Part shown: positions 25,501 through 35,541 of the stretch, piece by piece | Numbering within the stretch: position 1 is the first letter of the stretch | Layout of the letters: each line of letters opens with the position of its first letter | NCBI GenBank assembly: GCA_003952965.2 | Contig: CM025853.1 | Coordinates: 29,268,014-29,332,013 of the forward strand | Length of the DNA: 64,000 nucleotides | Direction of reading: 5' to 3' | Source of the DNA: Morella rubra | Taxonomy: Eukaryota > Streptophyta > Magnoliopsida > Fagales > Myricaceae | Notes under the pieces: generated by a model | What the model was told of the DNA's origin: nothing | Databases searched by the model: none | The model's input: only the letters and a program-made list of their open reading frames with translations | Made by a program: the position numbers and the translations under genes

Positions 25501-27020
25501 CTTCTTTGTTTACATACAGGCCTATAATGTGACGTGTAATTGGATCATCAACCCAGGAATCTGACCCTTCAGATGACTGACTGACACGTATGCCAAACCC
25601 ACGTGCAGATGCCTCCCTATATAAGAACAGAAAACTTAGTAGTCATAATATTTTTTTTTTGTTTGGGGGGTTGGGGGAGGAATCTATCAGAAAGGAATCT
25701 TACTCTAAACAAAAAGAGACTCAACGTGAGAATAACTTCAAACAAATGAACAACAGAATAAGCATCCAACGCAAATCCCAATTATTTTGAACTTTCAATT
25801 TTTGGTATTTACAGAATACCCAATCCACAAACATAGTGGTGAAATTTCTTTTACAAGGGAAATTATATTAAGTTCTTTGATGTCAACTCATAGCTTAGTA
25901 AAATAAATGAAACCATCTGAGTTCATTATTCTTCACACAACTAGTTAAGGTAAGAAATGACAACGCATTATTTTTCAACATGGTTTTAGGTAGTAAGTGT
26001 TGAAAAGCATGACTGAAATGTTGATGATCGATTTGTATATCAATTACCAAGCTGTCTGAAATCAGTAAAATCATGAGCCTACAGTTCCTAATTTCGATTG
26101 TGCAGCTAAAAACAAAAAATACTAACCTTTGCTTTCTCTCCACAAATGCAGCACCCAGTTCGGAGTCTGTAGGGAGTAAAGAAAATACGGAATAACTAAG
26201 ACTATCGTCACTAGGGTTCTCATTCTCATGCTTACAAGCTTCCCGCCATCGTTTCTCCACGACTGGGAACCTCCTAATATCACAAATAAAATCAAATCAA
26301 AAGTTTAATTTCTTAGTGCTTCATTTGGTTGGAAAAGAAAATACAGACATTTTGAATGCCGCTGCTTTTAAGTCAGGGACACGAATAGGAAATCTTCATT
26401 CACATTAGGGGCAGGAATATACAATTTCTTGTATATTCATGTCTTCTGGAGCGATTGATAGCAAGCAATTCTTAAGTCTAGTTGGCCCTTCGGAAGTAAG
26501 AAGCTAAAATTGCCTTGATTTGAGCTCCCGAAAACAAGAAGAAAAAATTCCAAGGTGCAAACCAAAGCAGACGATGCAAATTAGAGAGAGAAGAAAAAAA
26601 TACAAGATCTGAATATATACACTCTGATTGTTCACAAGAAAAGTTCAAAGAATGTCGGAGCGGGCACATTAGAATCCCAGGAAGATACGAGCACGGAAAA
26701 CCCTAACGCACTCGGAAATGAGGAATCGAAGAGGCTAGAAAAAGAGCCTTCTCCATAGTTGCATATATATGATATAACACACCAGCTCATTACTAAGAAA
26801 AAAACTGAAAGAGAATGACGGAATTCCAAGAACTAAAATTTAATGGAAATTCTAAAAAAGACACAGAGAAAAGGCTTGGGCTTTAGCCGGGTAGTCTCGA
26901 TTAACACACGTTGGCGAATGTCCAGGCAGATGATGGCGTATTTCGGCGATACCTGGAGAAAACGACGGCGTCGAGGCTGTTAAGAATCCAGATAGCTCTG
27001 ATGCTGCAACCACCGGCCAT
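19596..27020 (-). CDS. AP5M: AP-5 adaptor complex subunit mu (8 coding exons)
   Basis: Medium chain of the AP-5 adaptor complex, a non-clathrin coat for endosome sorting. Coding exons on the minus strand: 26953-27020, 26127-26273, 25305-25616, 24296-24588, 23287-24179, 21777-21833, 21042-21089, 19596-19667. All introns are GT-AG and all joins keep frame, giving 629 residues (about 613 for Arabidopsis At2g20790, from memory). The N-terminus MAGGCSIRAIWILNSLDAVV starts a longin-like sigma-type domain (about 1-170). Exon 4 encodes a Ser/Ala/Gly-rich linker. From about residue 275 onward comes the mu homology domain with a large cargo-binding exon 5. The C-terminus VTSGDYILWNTLGKCPFVAA is encoded by a separate 24-codon exon after a 1.37-kb intron. 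Introns 3, 5 and 7 carry transposon remnants. Exon 3 uses the less typical donor GG|GTATAG; the nearby GTAAGT would break frame. Confidence 0.93.
20315..20640 (-). mobile_element. 5'-truncated LINE 3' end in AP5M intron 7
   Basis: On the minus strand the segment ends ATTTGCTTACTTATG followed by an A-run (12 T on the plus strand at 20315-20326). Upstream is a 3'-UTR-like stretch with CTTGTATGCTTTAAGTG and TTGTTTGTACTCG. This ending is typical of plant L1 LINEs. No coding remnant is identifiable and the 5' border is uncertain. Confidence 0.45.
22446..22736. mobile_element. MITE in AP5M intron 5
   Basis: About 290 bp with inverted arms. The left arm CTACTTGGCACTCCAATATC...CAATGTACACCCTC pairs with the right arm, whose reverse complement reads TCACTTGGCACCTCAATACC...CAATGTGCCCCCTC. 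The outer parts match more weakly. No coding capacity. Confidence 0.6.
24849..24900 (-). mobile_element. Extremely truncated LINE insertion with 18-bp target duplication
   Basis: The 18-bp sequence GAGGATATTTATCACCAT occurs at 24849-24866 and again at 24883-24900, flanking only 16 bp. On the minus strand the insert reads ACTTATTAAAAAAAAA. The terminal ACTTAT plus A-run resembles the LINE 3' end in intron 7 of the same gene. It lies in AP5M intron 3. Confidence 0.6.
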
Positions 27021-28556
27021 GGCTACTTCCGCAAGTAACTGAATGCTGAGATTTGGAACACTGGAGTCTGTAGAAGGTGAAGACACGGGAAGCACTGCGC
27101 TGGTGAAACTTATTTGAATCCTTTGCGGTAAACGTCAAACGACAACTATTATGTCACCGCCGATTAATTTACTGTGAATCATGAAGAGGAAAATTCGTCA
27201 ATGTTCTCCTTCTCTGAGAGGAACTCTCCCGATTGAACATATTAACATAATAAATCCTCAGTGAGATTACAGTATTATCCTACAAATAGTTTAGTTATCC
27301 ATTTCATTTTTACCCTTTTTTATTTTTGAAAAACTTATCTTCTTTTATTTAGCACTATGTGTAAGTGACATCTTATTATATATTGTATCGTTTCTTTTTC
27401 TTCCGAGTAATTAACCATAATATTTGATCATGAGAGCACGTTTTGGTCTGGCATCACTAGTGGGAAAACGACGCCATTTTCCTCTTGCATGGCTTTTTTC
27501 TCTTCTTTTTAAATAAATAAAAAAAATCACTTTTTACCCCAAATTAATGTCCATATCATATTAGAATTTTTTTTTTTGTAACAGGAGAAACTTAGCATGC
27601 CTAACGAAATGGATCCATAAAAAAGAGTAAACCCTTAAACTCTATATCTAAGACCTACTAGACCAATCTCATGGGGTTCATAGTAGAATTTAAACCATTA
27701 ATTTTTTCACATTGTGTCATTAAACTATCAAATTTGATGGTATTCGCATTTTTTTTTGTAGAGTATGACAGTCAAGATTGTGAAATATAACTTATTTTTC
27801 ACTTATTTCAATCTAGTGTTTGATTTAACCGCATAAATGGATGAATTTTGATAATTTAAATGTTTAATGTGACGGAATTGGTAATTAAGATCTCAAAATA
27901 AATTTTAGCACCATAATTTAAAGGTGAAAAATGAAAAAAATGCTTTTTTTTTTCTTTTAATAATCCCTTGGATAACCCTGAGGAATAATTTTTACTCGTT
28001 CATCCTCTTTGCTCAGAACCCTCGAATCGCAAAAGAATTAGCCTAATGAATCCTTTTTTCTTTCGCCGTGAATGTTCCAAATAGATAAAAAGCAAAACGC
28101 ACATATTTCAACAGAGTTTTTCTACACCTCAAAGTTGCAGTGACAACAGAAATTGTATGAATTTGTTACACTTATCCAAAATGTTCAGGATGGGGTTCCA
28201 GTAGCCAATGGAGAAAGGTTATCAATCTCTTGGAGGACTAGCTCCCTTGAAGAAGCTACCAATACAGTTCGATGCCCCTGACAAAATTGAATCTTTTTGT
28301 AAGCTCTCTCACCTTTGGCACAAAATATTAGACTCAAAAATATAGTAGAACAGCAACAACAATAAACTGATATAACTGAAACTGAACCCCCCAAGAAAGA
28401 ATGGGAAAAAGGAAAACAAACTACAGGTTACCAAGCATATACACCAGTAATGGGTACTCTTTCTATAGGAGAGCCAAAATATGGTCTTGCTTCTCATGCT
28501 ATGGCATTGAACATAAACACTGAATTCAGGGTATGTACATATAGTCGGTGTTGGAT
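27021..28556. other. Intergenic region between AP5M start and FBL4 end
   Basis: Holds the AP5M promoter (right of 27021) and the FBL4 3' untranslated region (left of 28557). In between are a possible minus-strand SINE fragment (about 27570-27690, A-box-like TTGGTCTAGTAGG) and a decayed inverted repeat (left arm 27690-27742, right arm 27841-27892). No protein gene was seen. Confidence 0.5.
27690..27892. repeat. Decayed inverted repeat (MITE relic)
   Basis: The left arm ATTAATTTTTTCACATTGTG...CTATCAAATTTGA and the reverse complement of the right arm, TAATTACCAATTCCGTCACA...TTATCAAAATTCA, align with several differences. Probably an old non-autonomous element. Confidence 0.35.
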
Positions 28557-29583
28557 CTAAAGGTCCATACAGAGATAAGCGATGACAGAGCCTGCTCTTC
28601 GTTTGGTCCGCTGGCTAACCTTCCACTTCTCTACAAGAACCTTCTTTACGTTGGGGCAGCCGGAGACCACAGTGGCAACTCCAGCTGCAGTTATAGCAGG
28701 GCAATAAACCATTTGGCAGGATTCAAGCAAGTTGCAATTCTTCACCAGATGGGTTATACCAACATCGCTAATTTGACGGCAATACGAAAGCAGTACTTCT
28801 TTGAGTAATGGGCAGCCTTCTCCTAACTCGGCCATTGCCATATCCCCCAAATTCTGCCGGCATGGACAATATGTTAGAATCAACAGAAAATTGGAAGAGG
28901 AGAGGGGAATAAGTTGAAAAAATGGTACCAAGGGGCTGTGGGCACAGCTTGACCCCTTTCATGATCTGCTGTATTTCGTAATCAGGATGCGTCTCGAACA
29001 TAGACATGCATAAGATAACATTACAGGACAAGGCACTTAACTGTCCACATACATAATAAATTTGGATCAACAAAGGTCATCTCCTCAGTGCTGGACCCTG
29101 CTAGTGGGGTCTTGGGAGGGATGGCCAGGAGATTGTCCTAGGGTTTAGAAATGTTATGAAGCCGTCTTGGGAGGGATGGCCTGGAGTTTAGAAATGTTAG
29201 GAAGCGGCTGTTCTCAGGACTGAACCTGTGCACTTCTGCTTTGAGTATATGTATTTGGATCTACTCTTTCTATTCAATTCATTAGGAGCACTGAACTGCT
29301 CAAAAACTCAAGCATTGTGTAGCTTTCCCATGTATGCAATCAGATTACACTACGTTTCCAACCTCCCATTCAGAATATTCAATCCATCTTTCAGCTGGAT
29401 AGAGTGCAAGATAAGCAGAAGAGATAGGGTGCAAGATAAGAGAGTAAATGCAGAAATTAGGGCACTAAAGAGTTAAATTTCACAAATTTCCATAGAAGCA
29501 AGAACTATGTATTACTTATCAGAGAATAAATCGAAATATTTCTGCAAATTTTTGCACATGGAAGAGCATAGACAAATGATTGA

Positions 29584-29621
<38 letters not shown>

Positions 29622-32600
29622 AACACACCTGAAGAACACTTATGTCTAGGGAACTGAGTTGAGGGCAACCTCTTGCAATGGCTATTATTCCAGCATCTCC
29701 AATCTGGTGGCAGCCACTGACATTTAGATGATGCAGTGAGCAACCATGACCAATGGAAACAAGGGCCTCATCTCCCACCCTAGTGACAAAGGGAAAAAAG
29801 AAAAGATCAGTCGGAGTCCTTGTATGATTATCTTCTTCCACATGATGGAAATATTCAAAATGAAGATTTCAGCAAAAATTTTATGACAGGGAAGAAAGGC
29901 AGCCAATTCCTAAAAGATAAATATAACAGCGAAAGCAATGAAGAATGCTTTACCTATCACAAAACTGAAGGCTAAGATCTGTCAGAGACTTACAGTACTC
30001 ACCAATAGCAACAATTCCCTTGTTTCCAATCTATTAACGAAAAAACAAAAAATTATGTGAGCCTATACAGCAAGATGTAATTACGTTCAATGTGAATGCC
30101 CAAGAAAGATGCAGATTTTTCTACTCTTTAGGGCCTCAACAAAGCAAAGTAGCAAAGGAATTGATAGGAGAAGAGAATAAGAAACCGGGAAAGCAATGTA
30201 GGCACCCCTGTCAGACTTGCATTTTCTGCAGCGGAGGCTTCAGCAACGAATATTTACTTCGGTGTTGCCATGGGATGGTGATTGTAGGTTGTTACTTTTT
30301 GACTGAGATCAGAATGAAAAAAAAAAGAAAAGAAAAGAAAGGGAGGTGGGAATTGAGAGAGATTTAAGTTTGACTTGGAAATTGTGCCTTCTTTTTTTAA
30401 ACGGATACCAGTGTCCCTTGTTGTGTTCCTACTATTCAAAATCAGAAATGTTCACATAATTCTTAGCCATGTATCTTAAAATGTATAGACCCACATTTGA
30501 GTTAGTATTCTAGTCCGATATATCCTGGGCACAGATACTGCAAGGTTTTTGGATTACTTTGTGCTTCGTGGCCAAAAATTATCTCCTCAGATATTTTTTC
30601 ATAAATTCTCTCTGAAAGCCAAAACAACATACTCTAACACTTAGTCAAGAGATAGTATAAAATAGAGTAAGACAAAGTTACTAATATCCAAAAAGCACTA
30701 AAGCACCAAATTCATGAGAGGACATTGGTCACAGCCATTTTTTCTACCCAGAACTGCTCTACAAGCAAGATTGACTAAGTAAACTCAACGTTCACATCTT
30801 AACTAAGCATTTAAATCCAGCCTTTTTTCCCCTCATTTTTTATCCAATGACTGAGGAACAAAGGTAATTTCAAAAGGTCAAATAACTGCCAAGGAGTATT
30901 TTGTTCTAAAACAATAGTGAAGTTTTGAACAAATCAACCAGAAATTAGTTGGTTAGATTTTGAAATAGAACAAAGATGTGAGGGGTTTTGTCTGAGACTC
31001 TGAGTGAGAGTGCAAGAGAGAGAGAGTCAGAGAGAGAAAGAACCTCATAACACCGACGAATGTGAAGTTTGTTCAACTTCCTACAGCCCCTAGCTATACC
31101 ACAAATGCCATCATCTCCAATACCAGAGCAATCTACCAAGTGAAGAGCTTGCAGGAACTTACATCCGCTTCCAACTTCGATAAGGGCATTGTTTCCTATC
31201 TTTTGGCAGAACAACAGTGCTAACTCCGTGAGTTGTCTGCAGATATCAAGAGCTAATGTCAACACTCATCAGAAAAGGATCAATAGACACTGTCAGACAG
31301 AATGTCAGCATATTTAGCAACAACCCACTACTAAAGTGACTTGTTTTGTGCCATGTAAAATGTAAGAAGTAACCTTTTTTGTCCCAGTATACTACTATGT
31401 GATTTTTCTTGTTCCCGAAAGTTTAGATAGAATTTACAAAGGCTACTACTGCAGAGATGAATATCTATCTCCTCTAGAACTTCTGAGCTTGGACCAATGC
31501 ACCAATTTAAATTGGTTCTGCCAAGTTAGTAAAAGCATGTAGCTCAATGGAAGATTGGTCGATCTCCAGATCAAGGAGGGTAGTTGCTTGAGTATCCCAA
31601 ACATAACTATCAGTCAATTCATATATTCATTACTACATACAAAAGGTATTTAAATCAATTGGAAGAGAAACATACTCGCAAGATTTTCCAATGGATTCTA
31701 GTCCCATAGTTCCAATGTTATGACACCCATTTACTTCAAGATGTGTAAGTTCCTTGCAACCAGTTGCAATTGCTTCCAAACCCTTGTCACTCAGGGAATA
31801 GCAATCGCTTAGAGTAAGACTCTTTAACTTCTTACAACCACTGCCGATGGCACTCAGACCCCTGAAATTCGTTACATAAAAGAAAATCAGCCAAGAGATC
31901 GTAACCGGTTAAATGTGTCCATGAACAATTGAACCATACTACCATACTGCATGTTCTTGTAATGAAAATTAAGATAAAGAAATATCGAAAAAGTTGCATA
32001 CAACATTTTGCAGATACAAGTTGCCTAACGAGATTATCATCTATTCATGAGGATTACATGTTCAAAACGTGGATTACATGTTCGAAACGTGAAACAATAT
32101 GAGTCATGAATATTGAGAAGCTCCAGAGCTCAATCCAAAGGGAATCTACTGAAGGAAGAAATCAACATTAAAACATAACAGAGGCTCTCGAAAAGACTGC
32201 AGAGTCACTGACCTATCGGTAAATTTCTGCAAGTTGTAGAGAGCCAGCAACTCCAGTGACAAACAACAAGTGCCAACAGCTGCCAAAGCCTCATCAGTAA
32301 CATTAATACATTGTAGCTTCAGAACTTTCAAAATAGGACATCCTTTGGCCACAGCAAGTAGTCCTTTGTCGCTTATGTACTCTGAATCCAAGGACAGGGT
32401 CTCCAGAGATTTGCAGTGCAACCCAACTGCTTCCAGAGAGATGTCAGTTATTTTTGCACAAGCTGCAACCCCAAGAGCTTTTAATGATTTTCCACAACCG
32501 AGGGCTACTTCAACCACACCCGTGTCACTCAAGTCTTCACAAAAGCGCAAATTCAAATCTTCAAGTTGCTTACAGCACTGTCCAACGGCAGCTAGACCTA

Positions 32601-33629
32601 GATTTCCAACATAACAACCCTGATGAAAAAAAAAAGCGGCAACCATAGAAGCTTAGGAAATTGCGTAAGAAGTACACTGTGGGATGATAATCCTTGGAGG
32701 AAATAAAGCAGCGGTTAGTCGCAAACATAAGCAAGACAGAACGCTATAAAATATCCAAAAATTAACAAGTAGGGCTGGTTTTGAGCTGTAAAATTAACAG
32801 TTAGTCTTACCTGTAAATCCAAACACTTCAATGACCTACACTTTTGAGCTGTGGATACCATACCCCCGCTTGACACATTATTGCACCAAATCAAGCTCAA
32901 CTTCTCAAGCTGCGTAAAGCTTTCACCAAGGACACTCAACCCAGCATCCGATATGCAAGACGTTTCGATCCCACTGTCTTCAGTTCCTGCTTTCTCCTTC
33001 ACCTTACGCAGCTTAGGGGATGGACGTATAGATTCACTGCCAAGTCTTCTTCCCTGTTTCGAATTTTTCAAAAGAACAATAGTCTTATCTTCTAATGAGA
33101 TCATTTAACCACCTCAGCACTAATACTCCAATGAAGAAACACTAAATACGAATCGAGCTGAGCGGCAATTGAAGCACAGGACCACTTACAAGATTAAAAA
33201 TCCGAGAGTTCCTTTTTTCCAAATGAAACAATGATTTATCAATTGAAATGTATCAACAAAAACTTGTCCAATCATTCCCCTTGTTGCCATAGAATTGAGA
33301 ATTGTATTGATTGTAATTATGAAAGAGACGCTAGAATAGAAACGGAATTTCGCAAATTTATGGCTTACAAGCTGAGCGGGGAGCAACAATCTTTCGTCGA
33401 CATAGACAGTCTTTACATTGACGAAGCGGCGAGTGATGAGCTTGACGAAGTGGTCGGGGCTGCTGGAGGCGCCGATGCGGAGGGTGGAGCGGCTGAGGCG
33501 ATCCAGGTTGAACCAGCGCTTGCAGACGACGGAGCAGGCATCGCGGCTTGGCTTGGAGTCGAGGCGCCGGAATATCTCTAAGAGCAACTCGTCGGGGAGA
33601 TACGTATTGATCCGATCATGGCCTCGCAT
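28557..33629 (-). CDS. FBL4: F-box/LRR-repeat protein 4 (8 coding exons)
   Basis: Substrate receptor of an SCF-type ubiquitin ligase; targets unknown. Coding exons: 33369-33629, 32811-33053, 32213-32619, 31676-31861, 31044-31236, 29954-30030, 29629-29779, 28557-28853. All joins keep frame, giving 604 residues (610 in Arabidopsis At4g15475, from memory). The start MRGHDRINTYLPDELLLEIF begins the F-box (about 5-55, with VCKRW). Then comes a basic/Ser-rich spacer, and from about residue 120 to the end a solenoid of cysteine-containing LRRs of the FBL/GRR1 type, for example LEDLNLRFCEDLSDTGV. The ending KRRAGSVIAYLCMDL is strongly conserved in the family. Exon 5 uses a weak donor (GAG|GTTCTT). 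Intron 7 begins inside a CT/CA microsatellite. It lies head to head with MO25, 1.9 kb apart. Confidence 0.94.
29109..29205 (+). repeat. Imperfect direct repeat in FBL4 intron 7
   Basis: Two copies of GTCTTGGGAGGGATGGCC followed by a TTTAGAAATGTTA block, at about 29109-29162 and 29164-29205; the second copy is shorter. Confidence 0.7.
29585..29620 (+). repeat. (TG)7(AG)11 compound microsatellite
   Basis: A dinucleotide run in FBL4 intron 7, only 8 nt inside the donor site of exon 7 (GTGTGTTT at 29621-29628 in minus orientation). Confidence 0.9.
31530..31620 (+). mobile_element. Possible SINE fragment in FBL4 intron 4
   Basis: Plus-strand sequence contains TAGCTCAATGGAAGATTGG (A-box-like) and, about 45 nt on, TTGCTTGAGTATCCC (weak B-box-like), as in tRNA-derived SINEs. 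It cannot fold as a complete tRNA. No tail or target duplication was identified. Confidence 0.3.
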
Positions 33630-34201
33630 TATTACGGAAGCGGACTATTAGCAAATTGGGTCTGGGGATAGAAAGAAATGGATGCGGAGAGGAGTTGGGG
33701 GAGAGAGAGTGCGTGTGTTTGGGGGACTCGGTGGAGTCGGCGGTTAATTAGCGACGTTTGGTCCTGTATTCTCTCGGCTATGCCTATTGTTTGGACGGAA
33801 CTGCCGTGCGGCGCGAGTGCCAGCTAAAAACCTCCCTCTTGTTTTTTTTTACTATATTCGGGATTCCCATTTTCCACCGAGCCGAGTATGTGCTCGGAAG
33901 TAAACGGTACGGTACAATTTGCTTACAGAAAATAAATAAATAAACGCAAACAGAAGAAGCAGACGATTTTTTTCTTTTGCGCGAAAATAAATTATATGAA
34001 ATATTCTATAATTAAAAATATTCTCTTTCTTTTTCTTTAAGTTAAAAAAATAATAATCATGGCTAAGATAAAATCAATATATGTTTTTTATTGTCCAAGA
34101 GAACAAGTTATTCTTCCTTGAATGTGCAGTATCCCATGGGTAATGTTAAATGGGTGTAAAAGAATCCAATGATTCTAACTTGTGGCAGTATTTGAAGAGA
34201 G

Positions 34202-34581
34202 TTAATCTAATATTAAAAAAATCTTATGCATTGCGGGAGAGAGACGAAGACAGGATTGAACTTTTTTATACACGTGAATAAGTCGACATGCCTTACCACC
34301 AAAAAGTCTGGAATTACGTTCCTTCAAAAGAACATAAACTAACGAAGCAATTAAGAGTTTCCTAGCAGTGTTGCTAAGGGACTTGGCACGCCAATCATTA
34401 GCCGCCCAACAAATAAGGTCAGTCCATCGCATAGAGGTACGCTAAATAAAACATTTGTCTCCCAAAAGGTACCATATGCGCTTGGAGAATACACAGTCAA
34501 AATAAAAAGATGGTTAAGGTCCTCACCACCATTACAGCATAACATGCACCTCTCAGCAAGCTCGACCCCCATTCGCCTCAA
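34202..34581 (-). pseudogene. LINE ORF2 C-terminal remnant (RT zinc-binding domain), frameshifted
   Basis: Two overlapping minus-strand frames together resemble the zinc-binding tail after the reverse transcriptase of plant L1 elements. 34351-34581 has CMLCCNGGEDLNHLFI; 34202-34432 has RWTDLICWAANDWRAKS followed by LLKERNSRLFGGKA. They are in different frames, so at least one frameshift near 34430-34460 has broken the protein. No upstream RT or endonuclease remains. It is a dead 5'-truncated fragment. Confidence 0.7.
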
Positions 34582-35050
34582 CCTTTAGGCCAACCAGTCA
34601 CACGAAAATAAATTTTGAGAGGTCGAAATACAAAAAATATAAGAAAATTATTAACAAAATATTAAGAATAAATTTGTCTAATGATTTTTGAGGGGTCGTG
34701 GACTCATGACGCTTAGCTCTTTCCTTGATTGAGAGACATAAACTTAACATATGAATCTTACACTTTTTTAATAATATACACATTAATTAGGTTAATGCAT
34801 GTCCTATAGTATTTAATGTGCATTTAATTGTTGTTGTGTATATTTGTCTCATAATTCAACTATGCCCTTCACAATCAATCTACAATAAAATATTTTAAAT
34901 ATTTTCACCAACTTTTTACAAACTTAAATACAACTCTAATATATTCACGCCGCTATCAAATTTTCTACACATTTGAACACATTTTTTACAACAGAATATC
35001 ACCTTAAAATTTGAGAAGTCTCTAATTTTAACCTCTAATTTTGAAATAAG

Positions 35051-35193
35051 TGATAATTAAATGTCTGAATTATAAAAATCGTTACATTTAATTTTTAAAT
35101 TATCAAAATACATCAGTATTGGCAGTGAGAAAGATATTAGTAGTTTTAAGATTAATTGTAACAATTTTTATAATTTAGATAGATAATTGACAT
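35051..35193. repeat. Decayed inverted repeat (MITE relic)
   Basis: The left arm CTGAATTATAAAAATCGTTA and the reverse complement of the right arm, CTAAATTATAAAAATTGTTA, match closely within arms of about 40 bp. The core is AT-rich. Confidence 0.45.
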
Positions 35194-35541
35194 CTTGAAA
35201 GTAGGGGACTGACAACAATTCCCGTAGAATTTAAAGAAAACACTATAGTCCGAAGTCTCTGCGGGTCGAGGCAATGATTCAGTTGTAAGAGCGACGATAA
35301 TTTGCCTGAAAACTTTTAAGTAAACCTCCGAAATATGTGTCGTTACAGCACACCTTTGGTAACACCAGTTCCCCTTTTTGGGTTAAAGAGCGAAAGGAGC
35401 CGAAGCTGTTAATCCTGCATGATCAGGCGATCTGCAGCATGCTCTAGCTGGATCAATTCGTTCCGAAACAGCAAACATCAAACGTAAACAAATATACGCG
35501 CGGAAGCAGAGAGTAGTAGAATAAGCCGATCCGAATCGAGC

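Larger units (their letters stand above)
33630..35541. other. Divergent intergenic region between FBL4 and MO25
   Basis: Must hold both promoters at its ends. The middle carries a LINE reverse-transcriptase zinc-binding remnant (34202-34581) and a decayed inverted repeat (35051-35193). No other gene was seen. Confidence 0.55.

Noticed and set aside
31540..31610. Possible tRNA gene in FBL4 intron 4
   Set aside because: Only A- and B-box-like words are present; no cloverleaf with paired acceptor and anticodon stems can be formed, so a SINE relic is more likely.
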